Origin: JAXLSZ01 sp046330315
Lineage (GTDB): Bacteria; Actinomycetota; Thermoleophilia; Solirubrobacterales; 70-9
Direction: 5' to 3'
NCBI GenBank assembly: GCA_046330315.1
Contig: JAXLSZ010000007.1
Coordinates: 186,001-250,000 of the forward strand
Length of the DNA: 64,000 bases
This document shows positions 16,749-24,767 of this stretch, one piece after another. The notes under the pieces are model-generated. The model had not been told where the DNA came from and did not search any database. It saw only the letters and a list, made by a program, of their open reading frames with translations. Within the stretch, counting starts at the first letter, position 1. Every line of letters starts with the position of its first letter. The position numbers and the translations under genes are program-made.

Positions 16749-17246
16749 CTAGCCGAGGTCCTCCAGTTCCCGCGCGATGGAGCGGGCCCAGGCGCGGATC
16801 GCTTCCCAGTCGCGGAAGTCGCCGTCCTGGGCCTTCAGCGCGTTGACGAGCATGCGGTCGCGCATCTTCAGGACGCTGCGGTCCAGCTTCCCCGCGAAGA
16901 CCCGGTGCTCGCGGGCGCCGGTGGCCTCCACTGCGCCGGCGACGTCCACCGGCTCGGCGTCCTCGGGTATCGGTGGCTCGCCGGTCGGGCCGCTGCTGAA
17001 CAGCCAAACCGGCCGCCCCTTCAGCTCGGCGCCGTGGCGGTCGAGCAGGTGCCTGGCGTGCTTGCGCCAGCGGCCAGCGTAGACGGCGCTGCCGAGCACC
17101 ACCGCCCCCGCCCCCTCGAAGCTGCCGACACCCGCCGCGTCGAGCAGCCGGGTCCGGTGCCCCGCGTCGCGAAGCTCGCCCGAGATCGCCTCGGCGATCT
17201 CGCTCGTGCTCCCGTACTTGCTGGCCGCGACGACCCAGACCTCCAT
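16749..17246 (-). CDS. Flavodoxin-domain protein
   Basis: A 165-aa flavodoxin-fold protein. The FMN phosphate loop is ASKYGSTSEIAEAI near the N-terminus, followed by VVLGSAVYAGRW and LFSSGPTG. The sequence resembles the HemG-like / menaquinone-dependent protoporphyrinogen oxidase branch, but that activity is not proven by the motifs. ATG 17246 gives a clean start. It lies 29 bp after the stop of the Tat-exported amine oxidase and is probably co-transcribed with it. Confidence 0.82.
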   Translation of the reverse strand: MEVWVVAASKYGSTSEIAEAISGELRDAGHRTRLLDAAGVGSFEGAGAVVLGSAVYAGRWRKHARHLLDRHGAELKGRPVWLFSSGPTGEPPIPEDAEPVDVAGAVEATGAREHRVFAGKLDRSVLKMRDRMLVNALKAQDGDFRDWEAIRAWARSIARELEDLG

Positions 17247-17275
17247 GCCCCCAGCATCGCAGGTCGGGCTGTGCG

Positions 17276-18808
17276 CTAGACCCGCGCAGCCACCTCGCGG
17301 GCGCAGCGCTCGCCGGACTCCACCGCGCCCTCCAGGAAGCCCTGGTAGGCGATCGAGGTGTGTTCCCCGGCGAAGTGAAGGCCACCTTCGCGGCGGGCGA
17401 TGACGGCACCGAACTCGGTCACCTGGCCGGGCAGGAAGGCGGCGTAGGAGCCGTGGGCCCAAGGGTCCCGGGACCAGTCGTCAAGCCAGGCCCTGCCCGT
17501 GAAGTCGCGGCCGATCCCGGGTGCCGCGCGCTCAAGGACCGCAAGGGTGCTGCGGACCACGCCGTTGGGTGCCGGGCCATGGGCGCGGCGCACGGGATAG
17601 GCGCTGCCCGCGGCACCGCCGGTGTAGACGGTGATCAGGCTGGTGCGACCCGGCTGGGCGACCGTCGAGTCCCAGGTTGTGAGCGGGGGGCGGTCGGTGG
17701 TCAGGTCGCCGTCCCAGAGGCGGTAGTGCGAGGGCCGTTGGCGGAACTGCATCAGCAGCTTCGAGTTCGTCCCCATCCCGAGCTCGGCGATCGCCTGGCG
17801 CTTGCGCGGGCTGAGGCCCGAGCGGCCGAGATCCACGCGGCGCAGGGCGGTGAACGGGATGGCGAGGACGATGCGGTCGGCGATCACGGGCTTCGGTACG
17901 CCCCCGAAACGCATGCCGTAGGCACCGTCGGCGCGGCGCCACAGCGCGTGCAACGGCGCGTCCATCCGCAGGGCCCCTCCAGGGAGCCTCCGGGCCAGCC
18001 TCCTGGGAATCTGGTCGTTGCCGCCGCGGACGTGGAAGCGCTCGTCGGAGCCGTCCGCCGAGGAGGGGTCGGGGCCGCCGCCCTCGAGCAGGTAGAAGAG
18101 ATTGGTGGCGCTGAGGCGGGCGGGGTCGAGGCCGAACTCCTGAGAGAAGTAGAGACTCATGGTCCGCCCCAGCAGCGAGTCGCGGCCTCCGCGGAGGTTG
18201 GCGTCGATCCACCCGGCGACGCTGATCCGATCGAAGCGGCGGGCGGCAGGGCCCGAGTAGGCGCCGAAGTAGCCGGTGCGGCGGGCCTGCGCGCGCAGCT
18301 TCCGGCGCACGGCCGGGAAGCCGTGGACGACCCGGCGCAGCCGCCGCGGCTCTCCGTCGAGGTAGATCGCCGACCGCTCTCCGTCGCGGCGGTTCCCCCA
18401 CCTGAACAGGTCCTCGAGGTGGAGGCCCAGCTCCCGCGCCAGCCTGCGGATCCGCATATGGTCGGTATCGATCAGCTCTCCCCCGTGCTCTCCGACCTGC
18501 CCCCCGGCGAACTCGCGGGCCGTCCAGCAGCGCCCCCCAACCCGCTCGGCGCTGGCCTCGTAGACGTGGACCGGAACTCCCCGCTGGGCGAGCCGGTGGG
18601 CGCAGGTCAGCCCCGCCAGCCCGGCCCCCACGACCACCACCGGCCGCGCGGCGGTCGCCGCCGTGCTCGTCCCTCCCCGAAACGCTCCCAGCGGCCCCAG
18701 CAGCACCACCGAGCCGCCCGCCAGGGCGCCCCGCTGGAGCAGCCGGCGGCGCGAGAGCCTCTCGCCCTCGGCCCTGGGAACAGTTCGCTCGTCGTCGGCT
18801 TCCGGCAT
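17276..18808 (-). CDS. Tat-exported FAD amine oxidase family protein
   Basis: A 510-aa flavin amine oxidase family member. ATG 18808 is preferred to 18847 because GAGAAGG precedes it and because the upstream start falls inside a palindromic repeat. The N-terminus has a Tat motif (SRRRLLQRGALAGG). The FAD-binding GxGxxG is VVVGAGLAGLTCAHRL, and the C-terminal FAD motif includes GLHFAGEHTSIAYQGFLEGAVESG. This predicts oxidation of an amine or related compound outside the cytoplasm; the substrate is unknown. Confidence 0.88.
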   Translation of the reverse strand: MPEADDERTVPRAEGERLSRRRLLQRGALAGGSVVLLGPLGAFRGGTSTAATAARPVVVVGAGLAGLTCAHRLAQRGVPVHVYEASAERVGGRCWTAREFAGGQVGEHGGELIDTDHMRIRRLARELGLHLEDLFRWGNRRDGERSAIYLDGEPRRLRRVVHGFPAVRRKLRAQARRTGYFGAYSGPAARRFDRISVAGWIDANLRGGRDSLLGRTMSLYFSQEFGLDPARLSATNLFYLLEGGGPDPSSADGSDERFHVRGGNDQIPRRLARRLPGGALRMDAPLHALWRRADGAYGMRFGGVPKPVIADRIVLAIPFTALRRVDLGRSGLSPRKRQAIAELGMGTNSKLLMQFRQRPSHYRLWDGDLTTDRPPLTTWDSTVAQPGRTSLITVYTGGAAGSAYPVRRAHGPAPNGVVRSTLAVLERAAPGIGRDFTGRAWLDDWSRDPWAHGSYAAFLPGQVTEFGAVIARREGGLHFAGEHTSIAYQGFLEGAVESGERCAREVAARV

Positions 18809-18826
18809 GGCGCCCTTCTCCTGCGC

Positions 18827-18872
18827 CGAACGTCCCGGAGTACCCAACCTGGCAACAACTCCGGGACGTTCG
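18827..18872. repeat. Hairpin repeat, family B, copy 1 (downstream of tmRNA)
   Basis: CGAACGTCCCGGAGT (18827-18841) pairs perfectly with ACTCCGGGACGTTCG (18858-18872) over 15 bp around a 16-nt loop. On the tmRNA strand it begins 14 nt after the tmRNA 3' end and could terminate or process it. No U-tract follows on that strand. A copy with the same stem and a largely conserved loop lies at 49682. Confidence 0.8.
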
Positions 18873-18885
18873 ATGTTTGTGGGAG

Positions 18886-19244
18886 TGGAGACGGCCGGAA
18901 TCGAACCGGCGTCCGCGACCGCTTTGCGAAGGCGTCTACAGGCTTAGCCGGCGCTTCAATCTCGCCTCCCGGGGTCCGCGCCGACGGGCGCTTCCGGAAG
19001 GCCAGCCCCCTGTGATGTCCCCTGGCGGCGAGGGCGGGCCGCTTCGGGTGAGCCCGCTTCTGAAGCCGGTGCCCCTCCCCGCGGGCGTGGGAGGACCGAC
19101 TCTCATCGCCTAGGTTCTAGCTAGGCGGCGAGGGCGAACTCGTGGTCCGCACGTATTGGTTTTTCCCGGGGTTTTACGAGGCCTCCGGGAACCTCGGCCT
19201 GCAACCGTTCGCACGAACGACCACGTCGAAGCCATGTCGTCCCC
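18886..19244 (-). ncRNA. ssrA: tmRNA (ssrA)
   Basis: Transfer-messenger RNA of about 359 nt. The 5' end GGGGACGACATGGCTTCGAC and the 3' end GGTTCGATTCCGGCCGTCTCCA form the alanyl-tRNA-like acceptor stem (GGGGACG with CGTCTCC) and T-arm. The tag reading frame begins at the GCG resume codon (19148-19150) and encodes ADHEFALAA followed by TAG at 19121-19123. The 3' CCA is not encoded and must be added. With SmpB (22.5-23.0 kb) it rescues stalled ribosomes and marks the products for proteolysis. Confidence 0.96.
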
Positions 19245-19302
19245 GTGCTATGTGGGACCAATTGTAGGGGCGCGGCGTGCACCGGGTGCCGGATGCCGGC
19301 GC

Positions 19303-22300
19303 TCAGACGGTGGCGGTGCGCTTCAACTCGGCCAGGAAGTCGGCCGGGAAGCCGGGCACCTGGTCAAGGTCGTCCACCGAGGAGAAGCCGCCGAGCCGCT
19401 CCCGGTAGGCGAGAACCCGGGTCGCCTGCGTCACCGAGAGCCTCGCGTTGCGGAGCTCCTCGAAGCTGGCGGTGTTGAGGTTGACCCCCTGCGCGGGGGC
19501 GGGCTGGGACGGCGGGGCCATCTCGGCCGGATGTCCGGCCGGGGGCGGCTGCGAGATCGGCTGCTCGGGCGCCAGCGGTTGGGCGGGCGGGTGATGGGGC
19601 TGGGCCGCCGGCCCGGTCGGCGGCGGCGCCTGCCGCTGGGCCGGATCGGGGACGGGGTAGCTCGGAGGCGGCGCCGCTCCGGCCTGCGGAGCCGCAGGGG
19701 GCGGCGCAGGCCCGGGATGGGAAGCCGGCGGGCCGGGCGGAGGCTCGATGTGGGGTGCCGGCGGGTGCGGGGGCGGCGTCGGGGCGGCGTGAGGGAGCGG
19801 CGGCTCGGGTGGCGCCGGAGAAGCGGACTCGGCGGGCCCGGGCGCCGGAGGGGCGGGCTCGGCGGGCTGTGCCGCGGGCGGCTCGGCGGCCGGCGGCTGT
19901 GCCGCCCGGGAGGCCTGCTCGGCGGCGGCGGCGCGCCGCTCGGCCTCCTGGGCCCGCTGCTCGGCTGCCGCGACGCTGTCCAGAACCTCCTGGAGGCGTT
20001 GCTCCTTCTCCGCCTCCCGAACACGCTGTTGGGCAAGCTGTTCGGCGGCGGCGGCGCGCCGCTCGGCCTCCTGGGCCCGCCTCTCCGTCTCCTCGAGACG
20101 CTTCTGGGCCTCGTCGATCGCGCGCTCCGCCGTGTCCGGCACCTGCGGGGTTGGCCCGGCCGGCGGCGCGGTCAGACCACCGGGCGCCAGACCCGCGGCC
20201 TGCGAGGGCTCGGCGGGAGCGACGTCCGCTGCTTGGCGCTCGGCCTCGAGCCGCGCGGCGCGCTCAGCGTCCTCGCGCGCCCTCCGCTCGGCCTCGACCC
20301 GCCGGCGAGTCTCCGCCTCGGCCTCGAGTCGAAGCCTCTCGCTCTCGGCCCGGACGCGCTCCTCGGCCTCGAGCCGGGCCCGCTCGGTCTCTTCCTGGAT
20401 CTTTTGCTGGGCCTCCGCGTGGGCACGCTGCTCGGCCTCGAGCCAGGCGCGCTCAACCTCGGCCTTCATCCTCGCGGCCTGGTCCTCCTCCGCGGTGGTG
20501 CGCTGGGCGGCCTCCTGCTGGATGCGCTCAGCCTCCTGCAGGCGGAGCTGGGTCTCGGCGCGGATCCTGTCCTCCTCGCGGCGTATCTCGTCAACCTTGC
20601 TGCGGACCCGCTGCTCGGCCTGTAGCGCCGCCTGGCGCTCGGCATCCTCGGCCGGTGAGAAGGGGGAAACGGCCTCGGCGGGCGAGGGGGTGCCGGGCGC
20701 AGGGGCGCCAGGCGCGGGCGGCGCAGACCCCGGCGCGGGCGGCGCTGGTGGCGCAGACCCCGGCGCGGGCGGCGCAGACCCCGGCGCGGGCGGCGCTGGT
20801 GGCGCGGCCCCGGGCGCGGGCGGCACTGCCCCCGGCGCGGGCGGAGCGGCCCCCGGCGGCTGGGGCGCGGCGGGCGCGGCGCCCGGGGCCGCAGCCGCGG
20901 CCTCCGCGGCGGCGGTCGGCGCGGGCTGCTGCGCGGGCGTGAGCGACGCCGCCGGGCGGTCGCCGAGAGCCGGCTCGGTGGGTGGGACCTCGAGGCTCTC
21001 GGTCACGGGCGCGGAGGGAGCGGGGGGTGTCGCGGGTGGTTGGGCCGGCTCAGCCTCGCGGCGCGCCGCGAGGGCGCCCGCCCCCGCTGCGCCGGCCGCG
21101 ACACCGGCCGCAGCGGCTGCCGCTCCGGTTGCGGGCGAGATCCCGCCGCCGCCCGGCTGGGGCGCCTCGGCGGCCCCCGAAGGCTGAGCTGCCGGAGCTG
21201 TCCCCGACGGCTGGGGCGCGGCGGGCGCGGCGCCCTGGGCCGCAGCCCCGGCCTCCGCGGCGGCGGTCGGCGCGCCGCCCTGCCCGGCGCGCACCTCGGC
21301 GATCATCGACTCCGCCTTCTTGCGTTCCTCTTCGGCCTTCTTCTGAGCCTTGGCGAGCTTTCGCTGCTGGCGCCGCGAGAGCTTCTTGCCGGGAGCCGCG
21401 GCGGCGGCAGTCGCGGAAGCCGCGACCGGTGCGCCCTGCGGGACCGTGCCCGGGCCGGCCGGGACGGTGCCGGCCGCCGCCGGTCCGCCGGGGGCCGCTG
21501 CGCTCGGCGCGGGTCCGCCGGCCTGAGGGGCCGGTCCGCCGGGGGCCGCTGCGCTCGGCGCGGGTCCGCCGGCCTGCGGGGCGGGCACAGCCGGTGCCTT
21601 CCCCTTCTTGCGGCGCTTGTCCTCCTTGCGCCGCTTCGACTCCTCGGTGCGCTTGCGGCGAAGCTCCTCACGCGCGGCACGCTTTTGCTCCCGCTCGTGC
21701 TTGCGTCGCTCGGACTTGCTCATCGCGGCGGCGCCCGCCGCGCCGGCCGCGACACCTGCGCCGGCCGCGACAGCCGCCGGCTGGGCCCCGGCGGGCGCCT
21801 GCGGCGGGCTCGCTCCCGGAGCCGGGCGGGGGGCTCCCGACGCCGGAGGCTGTCCGCCGGCTCCGGGTGCAGCCTGGACGCCGGCTCCGGGTGCGCCCTG
21901 GACGCCGGGGGCGGCGGCCGCCTGCCCCCCGGACGCGGGTGCCCCCGCTGCGCCGGGAGGCGCGGCCGGCTTACCGGAGCCCGGCTCGGGGGCCGTCCCG
22001 CCGGCCGGCTTGGCGCCCTTGGTCCTCGACTTCTCCTTGCCCTTCTCGCCGCCCCGGATCGCAGCGAGGACGATCAGCAGCACCAGGATCGCCGCCACCA
22101 GGCCGCCGACGATGTAGGTGACGTTGTCCTCGACGAAGTTGCGGGCCTTGTCGGTGAAGCTCTCCTCGCTGCCCCCCGAGGTGGAGGCGGAGGAGTTCGG
22201 GGGCGACGACGTCGCGGAGCCGGTCGTGCCGGTTCCGCCCGGCGAGCTCGACGGAGCCGGAGAGGTTGCACTCTGGCCCGAGCCGCCACCGCCGGAGCCC

Positions 22301-22449
22301 GAGGCGCTGCCGCCGGAGCCCGAGGCGCTGCCGCCGGATCCCGAGCCCCCACCGGCCCCGCCGGAGCCCGGGTCGGCCGCGAGCGCCGCCGGCGCCGTCG
22401 CCAGGGCGGCGGCGAGGAGCAGCGACGCGAGAGTCTTGCGAAGTCGCAT
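19303..22449 (-). CDS. Large one-TM protein with coiled coil and C-terminal HhH (ComEA-like) domain
   Basis: 1048 aa. ATG 22449 follows GGAGG and starts a signal sequence (RLRKTLASLLLAAALATAPA). Next come a Gly/Ser linker, one membrane span (YIVGGLVAAILVLLIVLAAI, about residues 110-130), a Lys-rich stretch, long Ala/Pro-rich repeats, an Arg/Glu-rich coiled coil of about 250 residues, a Pro-rich spacer, and a C-terminal helix-hairpin-helix unit beginning VNLNTASFEELRN. The basic flank after the span predicts a cytoplasmic C-terminus, unlike true ComEA. It lies between ssrA and smpB. Function is unknown; a membrane-anchored nucleic-acid-binding scaffold is possible. Confidence 0.75.
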   Translation of the reverse strand: MRLRKTLASLLLAAALATAPAALAADPGSGGAGGGSGSGGSASGSGGSASGSGGGGSGQSATSPAPSSSPGGTGTTGSATSSPPNSSASTSGGSEESFTDKARNFVEDNVTYIVGGLVAAILVLLIVLAAIRGGEKGKEKSRTKGAKPAGGTAPEPGSGKPAAPPGAAGAPASGGQAAAAPGVQGAPGAGVQAAPGAGGQPPASGAPRPAPGASPPQAPAGAQPAAVAAGAGVAAGAAGAAAMSKSERRKHEREQKRAAREELRRKRTEESKRRKEDKRRKKGKAPAVPAPQAGGPAPSAAAPGGPAPQAGGPAPSAAAPGGPAAAGTVPAGPGTVPQGAPVAASATAAAAAPGKKLSRRQQRKLAKAQKKAEEERKKAESMIAEVRAGQGGAPTAAAEAGAAAQGAAPAAPQPSGTAPAAQPSGAAEAPQPGGGGISPATGAAAAAAGVAAGAAGAGALAARREAEPAQPPATPPAPSAPVTESLEVPPTEPALGDRPAASLTPAQQPAPTAAAEAAAAAPGAAPAAPQPPGAAPPAPGAVPPAPGAAPPAPPAPGSAPPAPGSAPPAPPAPGSAPPAPGAPAPGTPSPAEAVSPFSPAEDAERQAALQAEQRVRSKVDEIRREEDRIRAETQLRLQEAERIQQEAAQRTTAEEDQAARMKAEVERAWLEAEQRAHAEAQQKIQEETERARLEAEERVRAESERLRLEAEAETRRRVEAERRAREDAERAARLEAERQAADVAPAEPSQAAGLAPGGLTAPPAGPTPQVPDTAERAIDEAQKRLEETERRAQEAERRAAAAEQLAQQRVREAEKEQRLQEVLDSVAAAEQRAQEAERRAAAAEQASRAAQPPAAEPPAAQPAEPAPPAPGPAESASPAPPEPPLPHAAPTPPPHPPAPHIEPPPGPPASHPGPAPPPAAPQAGAAPPPSYPVPDPAQRQAPPPTGPAAQPHHPPAQPLAPEQPISQPPPAGHPAEMAPPSQPAPAQGVNLNTASFEELRNARLSVTQATRVLAYRERLGGFSSVDDLDQVPGFPADFLAELKRTATV

Positions 22450-22526
22450 GGCCCTCCAATCTTCGCATGCGTGGCGGGCGATGGATGTCAGCCGCCCGCC
22501 CTGCGCCAACGATCCCGCCCGCCCGC

Positions 22527-23009
22527 TCAACGCTGCCTCCCCTTCAGCTCGCGCTCGACCTCCCGCCGCGCGTCGCGCTCGGCGATCTCCCGGCGCCGGT
22601 CACGGCCCTCCTTGTTGCGGGCCAGGGCCAGCTCGACCTTGGCGCGCGGCCCCTTGAAGTAGATCCGGGTGGGGACCAGAGTGAGCCCCCTCTGGGCGGT
22701 GCGGCCGACAAGCCGCTCGATCTCGGACCGGTGCAGGAGCAGCTTGCGCGGGCGCTCGGGATCGTGGTTCTCGCGGCTGGCCGGCGCGTAGGGAGGGATG
22801 TGGAGATTGCGCAACCACACCTCCCCGCCGCTGACGACGGCGTAGGCGTCGGTGAGCTGGGCCTTGCCCTCCCGCAGCGCCTTCACCTCGGACCCCCGCA
22901 GGGCGATGCCGGCCTCCATCTTCTCGATGAACTCGAAGCGGTGGCGGGCGCGCCGGTTGGTGGCGACGTCGCCCGAAGCGGGGGCGCGCTTCTTGCGGGG
23001 CTTTGCCAT
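22527..23009 (-). CDS. smpB: SsrA-binding protein SmpB
   Basis: A 160-aa tmRNA partner that positions tmRNA in the ribosomal A site. Family motifs are clear: ATNRRARHRFEFIEKMEAGI, LRGSEVKALREGKAQLTDAY and the basic C-terminal tail rich in Arg and Lys. ATG 23009 starts 7 bp after the RNase R stop, so rnr and smpB form an operon, with the tmRNA gene following on the same strand about 3.3 kb downstream. Confidence 0.97.
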   Translation of the reverse strand: MAKPRKKRAPASGDVATNRRARHRFEFIEKMEAGIALRGSEVKALREGKAQLTDAYAVVSGGEVWLRNLHIPPYAPASRENHDPERPRKLLLHRSEIERLVGRTAQRGLTLVPTRIYFKGPRAKVELALARNKEGRDRRREIAERDARREVERELKGRQR

Positions 23010-23016
23010 CTCGCTC

Positions 23017-24720
23017 TCAGCCTACGACGGGATCGAGGTCAACCCTTCCCCTGTGGCACTCGATGCGCTCGACCCGCACCGAGACCGGGTCGCCGAGACG
23101 GAGGGAGCGGCCCGTCTTCGTGCCGACCAGGGCCGTCTCGGGCTCGTTGAGCTCGAAGCGCTCGCCCCGAAGCCGGCGGGCCGGGAGGAAGCCCTCGTAG
23201 ACGTCGCCGAGGTCGCCGGCGAAGGCGACGAACGCCCCCGCCCCGATCACCCCCGACACCTCCCCCTCGAAGGAGCGCTCCCAGCCGGACCCGAACAGCT
23301 CCCGCTCGAGCAGGAAGGCGGCGCAGACGTCGTCGGCGTCGCGCTCCAGGCGCGCCGCCTCGCGCTCGCGCTCCGAGCAGTGCCACGCCGCCTCGGAGAC
23401 CAGGTCCCGGGAGGGAGCCTCCTCCTCCCCGGTGACCGCCGAGAGCAGGGCGCGGTGGACGAGCAGGTCGGGGTAGCGACGGATCGGCGAGGTGAAGTGG
23501 CAGTAGGCGTCGCTTGCCAGGCCGGCGTGGCCGATGTTGCGGTCGCTGTAGGCCGCCTGCCTGAGCGCCCGCAGCACCAGCGAGGTCCAGACCCCGCCGC
23601 CGTGCCCCCGCCTCGCGCCCTCGGCGGAGACCATCCGGCTGGCCTGCGCGGCGAGGCCCGCGGCCTCGCGCGGCGCCAGCCGCTCGGGCAGCGGAGGCGT
23701 GGGGAGGTCGAGCGAGGCCAGCTGCTCGACCATCCTCGCGACACGCTCGGGGTCGGGCTGCTCGTGGACCCTGTAGAGGGCGGGCAGCCGCCGCTGCTCG
23801 AGGAGTTCGGCGACCCGCTCGTTGGTGAGGATCATCAGCCGCTCGATCAGCCTGTGCGCCTCGGTCTGCTCGACGCGGTGGGCCCCGGTCACCTCGCCCT
23901 GCTCGTCGAATTCGAACTCGGGTTCGGCCGAGGTCACCTCCAGCTCCCCGGTGGAGCGCCGGGCCCCGAGCGCCGCCGCCGCGGTCCTGGCCAGCTCGAG
24001 GGATTCGGCGACCTCGGCGGGGGGCTTCTCGCGCCCGGCGAAGATGCGGTCGAGCTGGTCGTAGTCGAGCCGCGCATCCGAGCGGATTCGGCTGCGGTAG
24101 AAGGCGGTGCGCCCGGGGCGACCGTCCGGGCCGAGCTCGACCTCGGTGGTGACGGCCAGCCGCTCCACCCCCGGCTCGAGGCTGCAGGCGCGGTTGCTGA
24201 GCGCGGCCGGCAGCATCGGCGCCACCGCGCCCGGCACGTAGGTGCTGTTGGCCCGGGCGTAGGCCTCGCGGTCCAGGGGGCTGGCCGGGGGAACGTGGGC
24301 GGCGACGTCGGCGATGTGGATCCACAGGCGCAGGCCGTCCTCCTCGCGACGCGCCGAGACGGCGTCGTCGAAGTCGCGGGCGGTGGCCGGGTCCACCGTG
24401 AAGGTCGCAAGCCCGGTCAGGTCCCGCCGGGGCGCCCCGGGCGGAGCGGCGGCGGCGTCCGCGGCATCGGCCGCCTCCTCCTCGAGACGGCGCGGAAACC
24501 CGGTGCCCGGACCGCGCTCCCAAAGCAGCGCGGCGGTGACGTCGCGGGCGCGCTCCGGCGAGCCGAGGTCGCGGAGCACCCGGCCGCCGCCCCGCCCGAA
24601 CTCGACCAGGGCCATCCGGCCCCGCGGCTGGCGCCCGCGACGCTGCAACTGGACCGCCGGCCCGGGCTCGAAGAGGGGCTCGGCCGCGGCAAAGCGGCCG
24701 CGCCTGACGATCTCCGCCAC
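23017..24720 (-). CDS. rnr: RNase R / RNase II family exoribonuclease
   Basis: A 567-aa 3'-5' exoribonuclease. The RNB catalytic block is FTVDPATARDFDDAVSA, where the clustered Asp residues bind Mg2+. Downstream are ANSTYVPGAVAPMLP and the HFTSPIRRYPDLLVHR motif. A C-terminal S1-like domain ends the protein. It is shorter than E. coli RNase R and lacks most N-terminal cold-shock sequence. GTG 24720 is the most likely start, with only a weak ribosome-binding site. Its position next to smpB fits degradation of faulty mRNA during trans-translation. Confidence 0.9.
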   Translation of the reverse strand: MAEIVRRGRFAAAEPLFEPGPAVQLQRRGRQPRGRMALVEFGRGGGRVLRDLGSPERARDVTAALLWERGPGTGFPRRLEEEAADAADAAAAPPGAPRRDLTGLATFTVDPATARDFDDAVSARREEDGLRLWIHIADVAAHVPPASPLDREAYARANSTYVPGAVAPMLPAALSNRACSLEPGVERLAVTTEVELGPDGRPGRTAFYRSRIRSDARLDYDQLDRIFAGREKPPAEVAESLELARTAAAALGARRSTGELEVTSAEPEFEFDEQGEVTGAHRVEQTEAHRLIERLMILTNERVAELLEQRRLPALYRVHEQPDPERVARMVEQLASLDLPTPPLPERLAPREAAGLAAQASRMVSAEGARRGHGGGVWTSLVLRALRQAAYSDRNIGHAGLASDAYCHFTSPIRRYPDLLVHRALLSAVTGEEEAPSRDLVSEAAWHCSEREREAARLERDADDVCAAFLLERELFGSGWERSFEGEVSGVIGAGAFVAFAGDLGDVYEGFLPARRLRGERFELNEPETALVGTKTGRSLRLGDPVSVRVERIECHRGRVDLDPVVG

Positions 24721-24767
24721 GTGAGGGCCCTGGAGCGTTCCGCGCCCCGGCCCGGGCCCCCGCCGGC

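Noticed and set aside
16501..16846. Arg-rich proteins from the 16-bp repeat region
   Set aside because: All frames stay open only because of the repeat composition; no ribosome-binding site or family similarity.
17276..18847. Amine oxidase start at 18847
   Set aside because: That start lies inside the hairpin repeat; ATG 18808 has a good ribosome-binding site and leads straight into the Tat signal.
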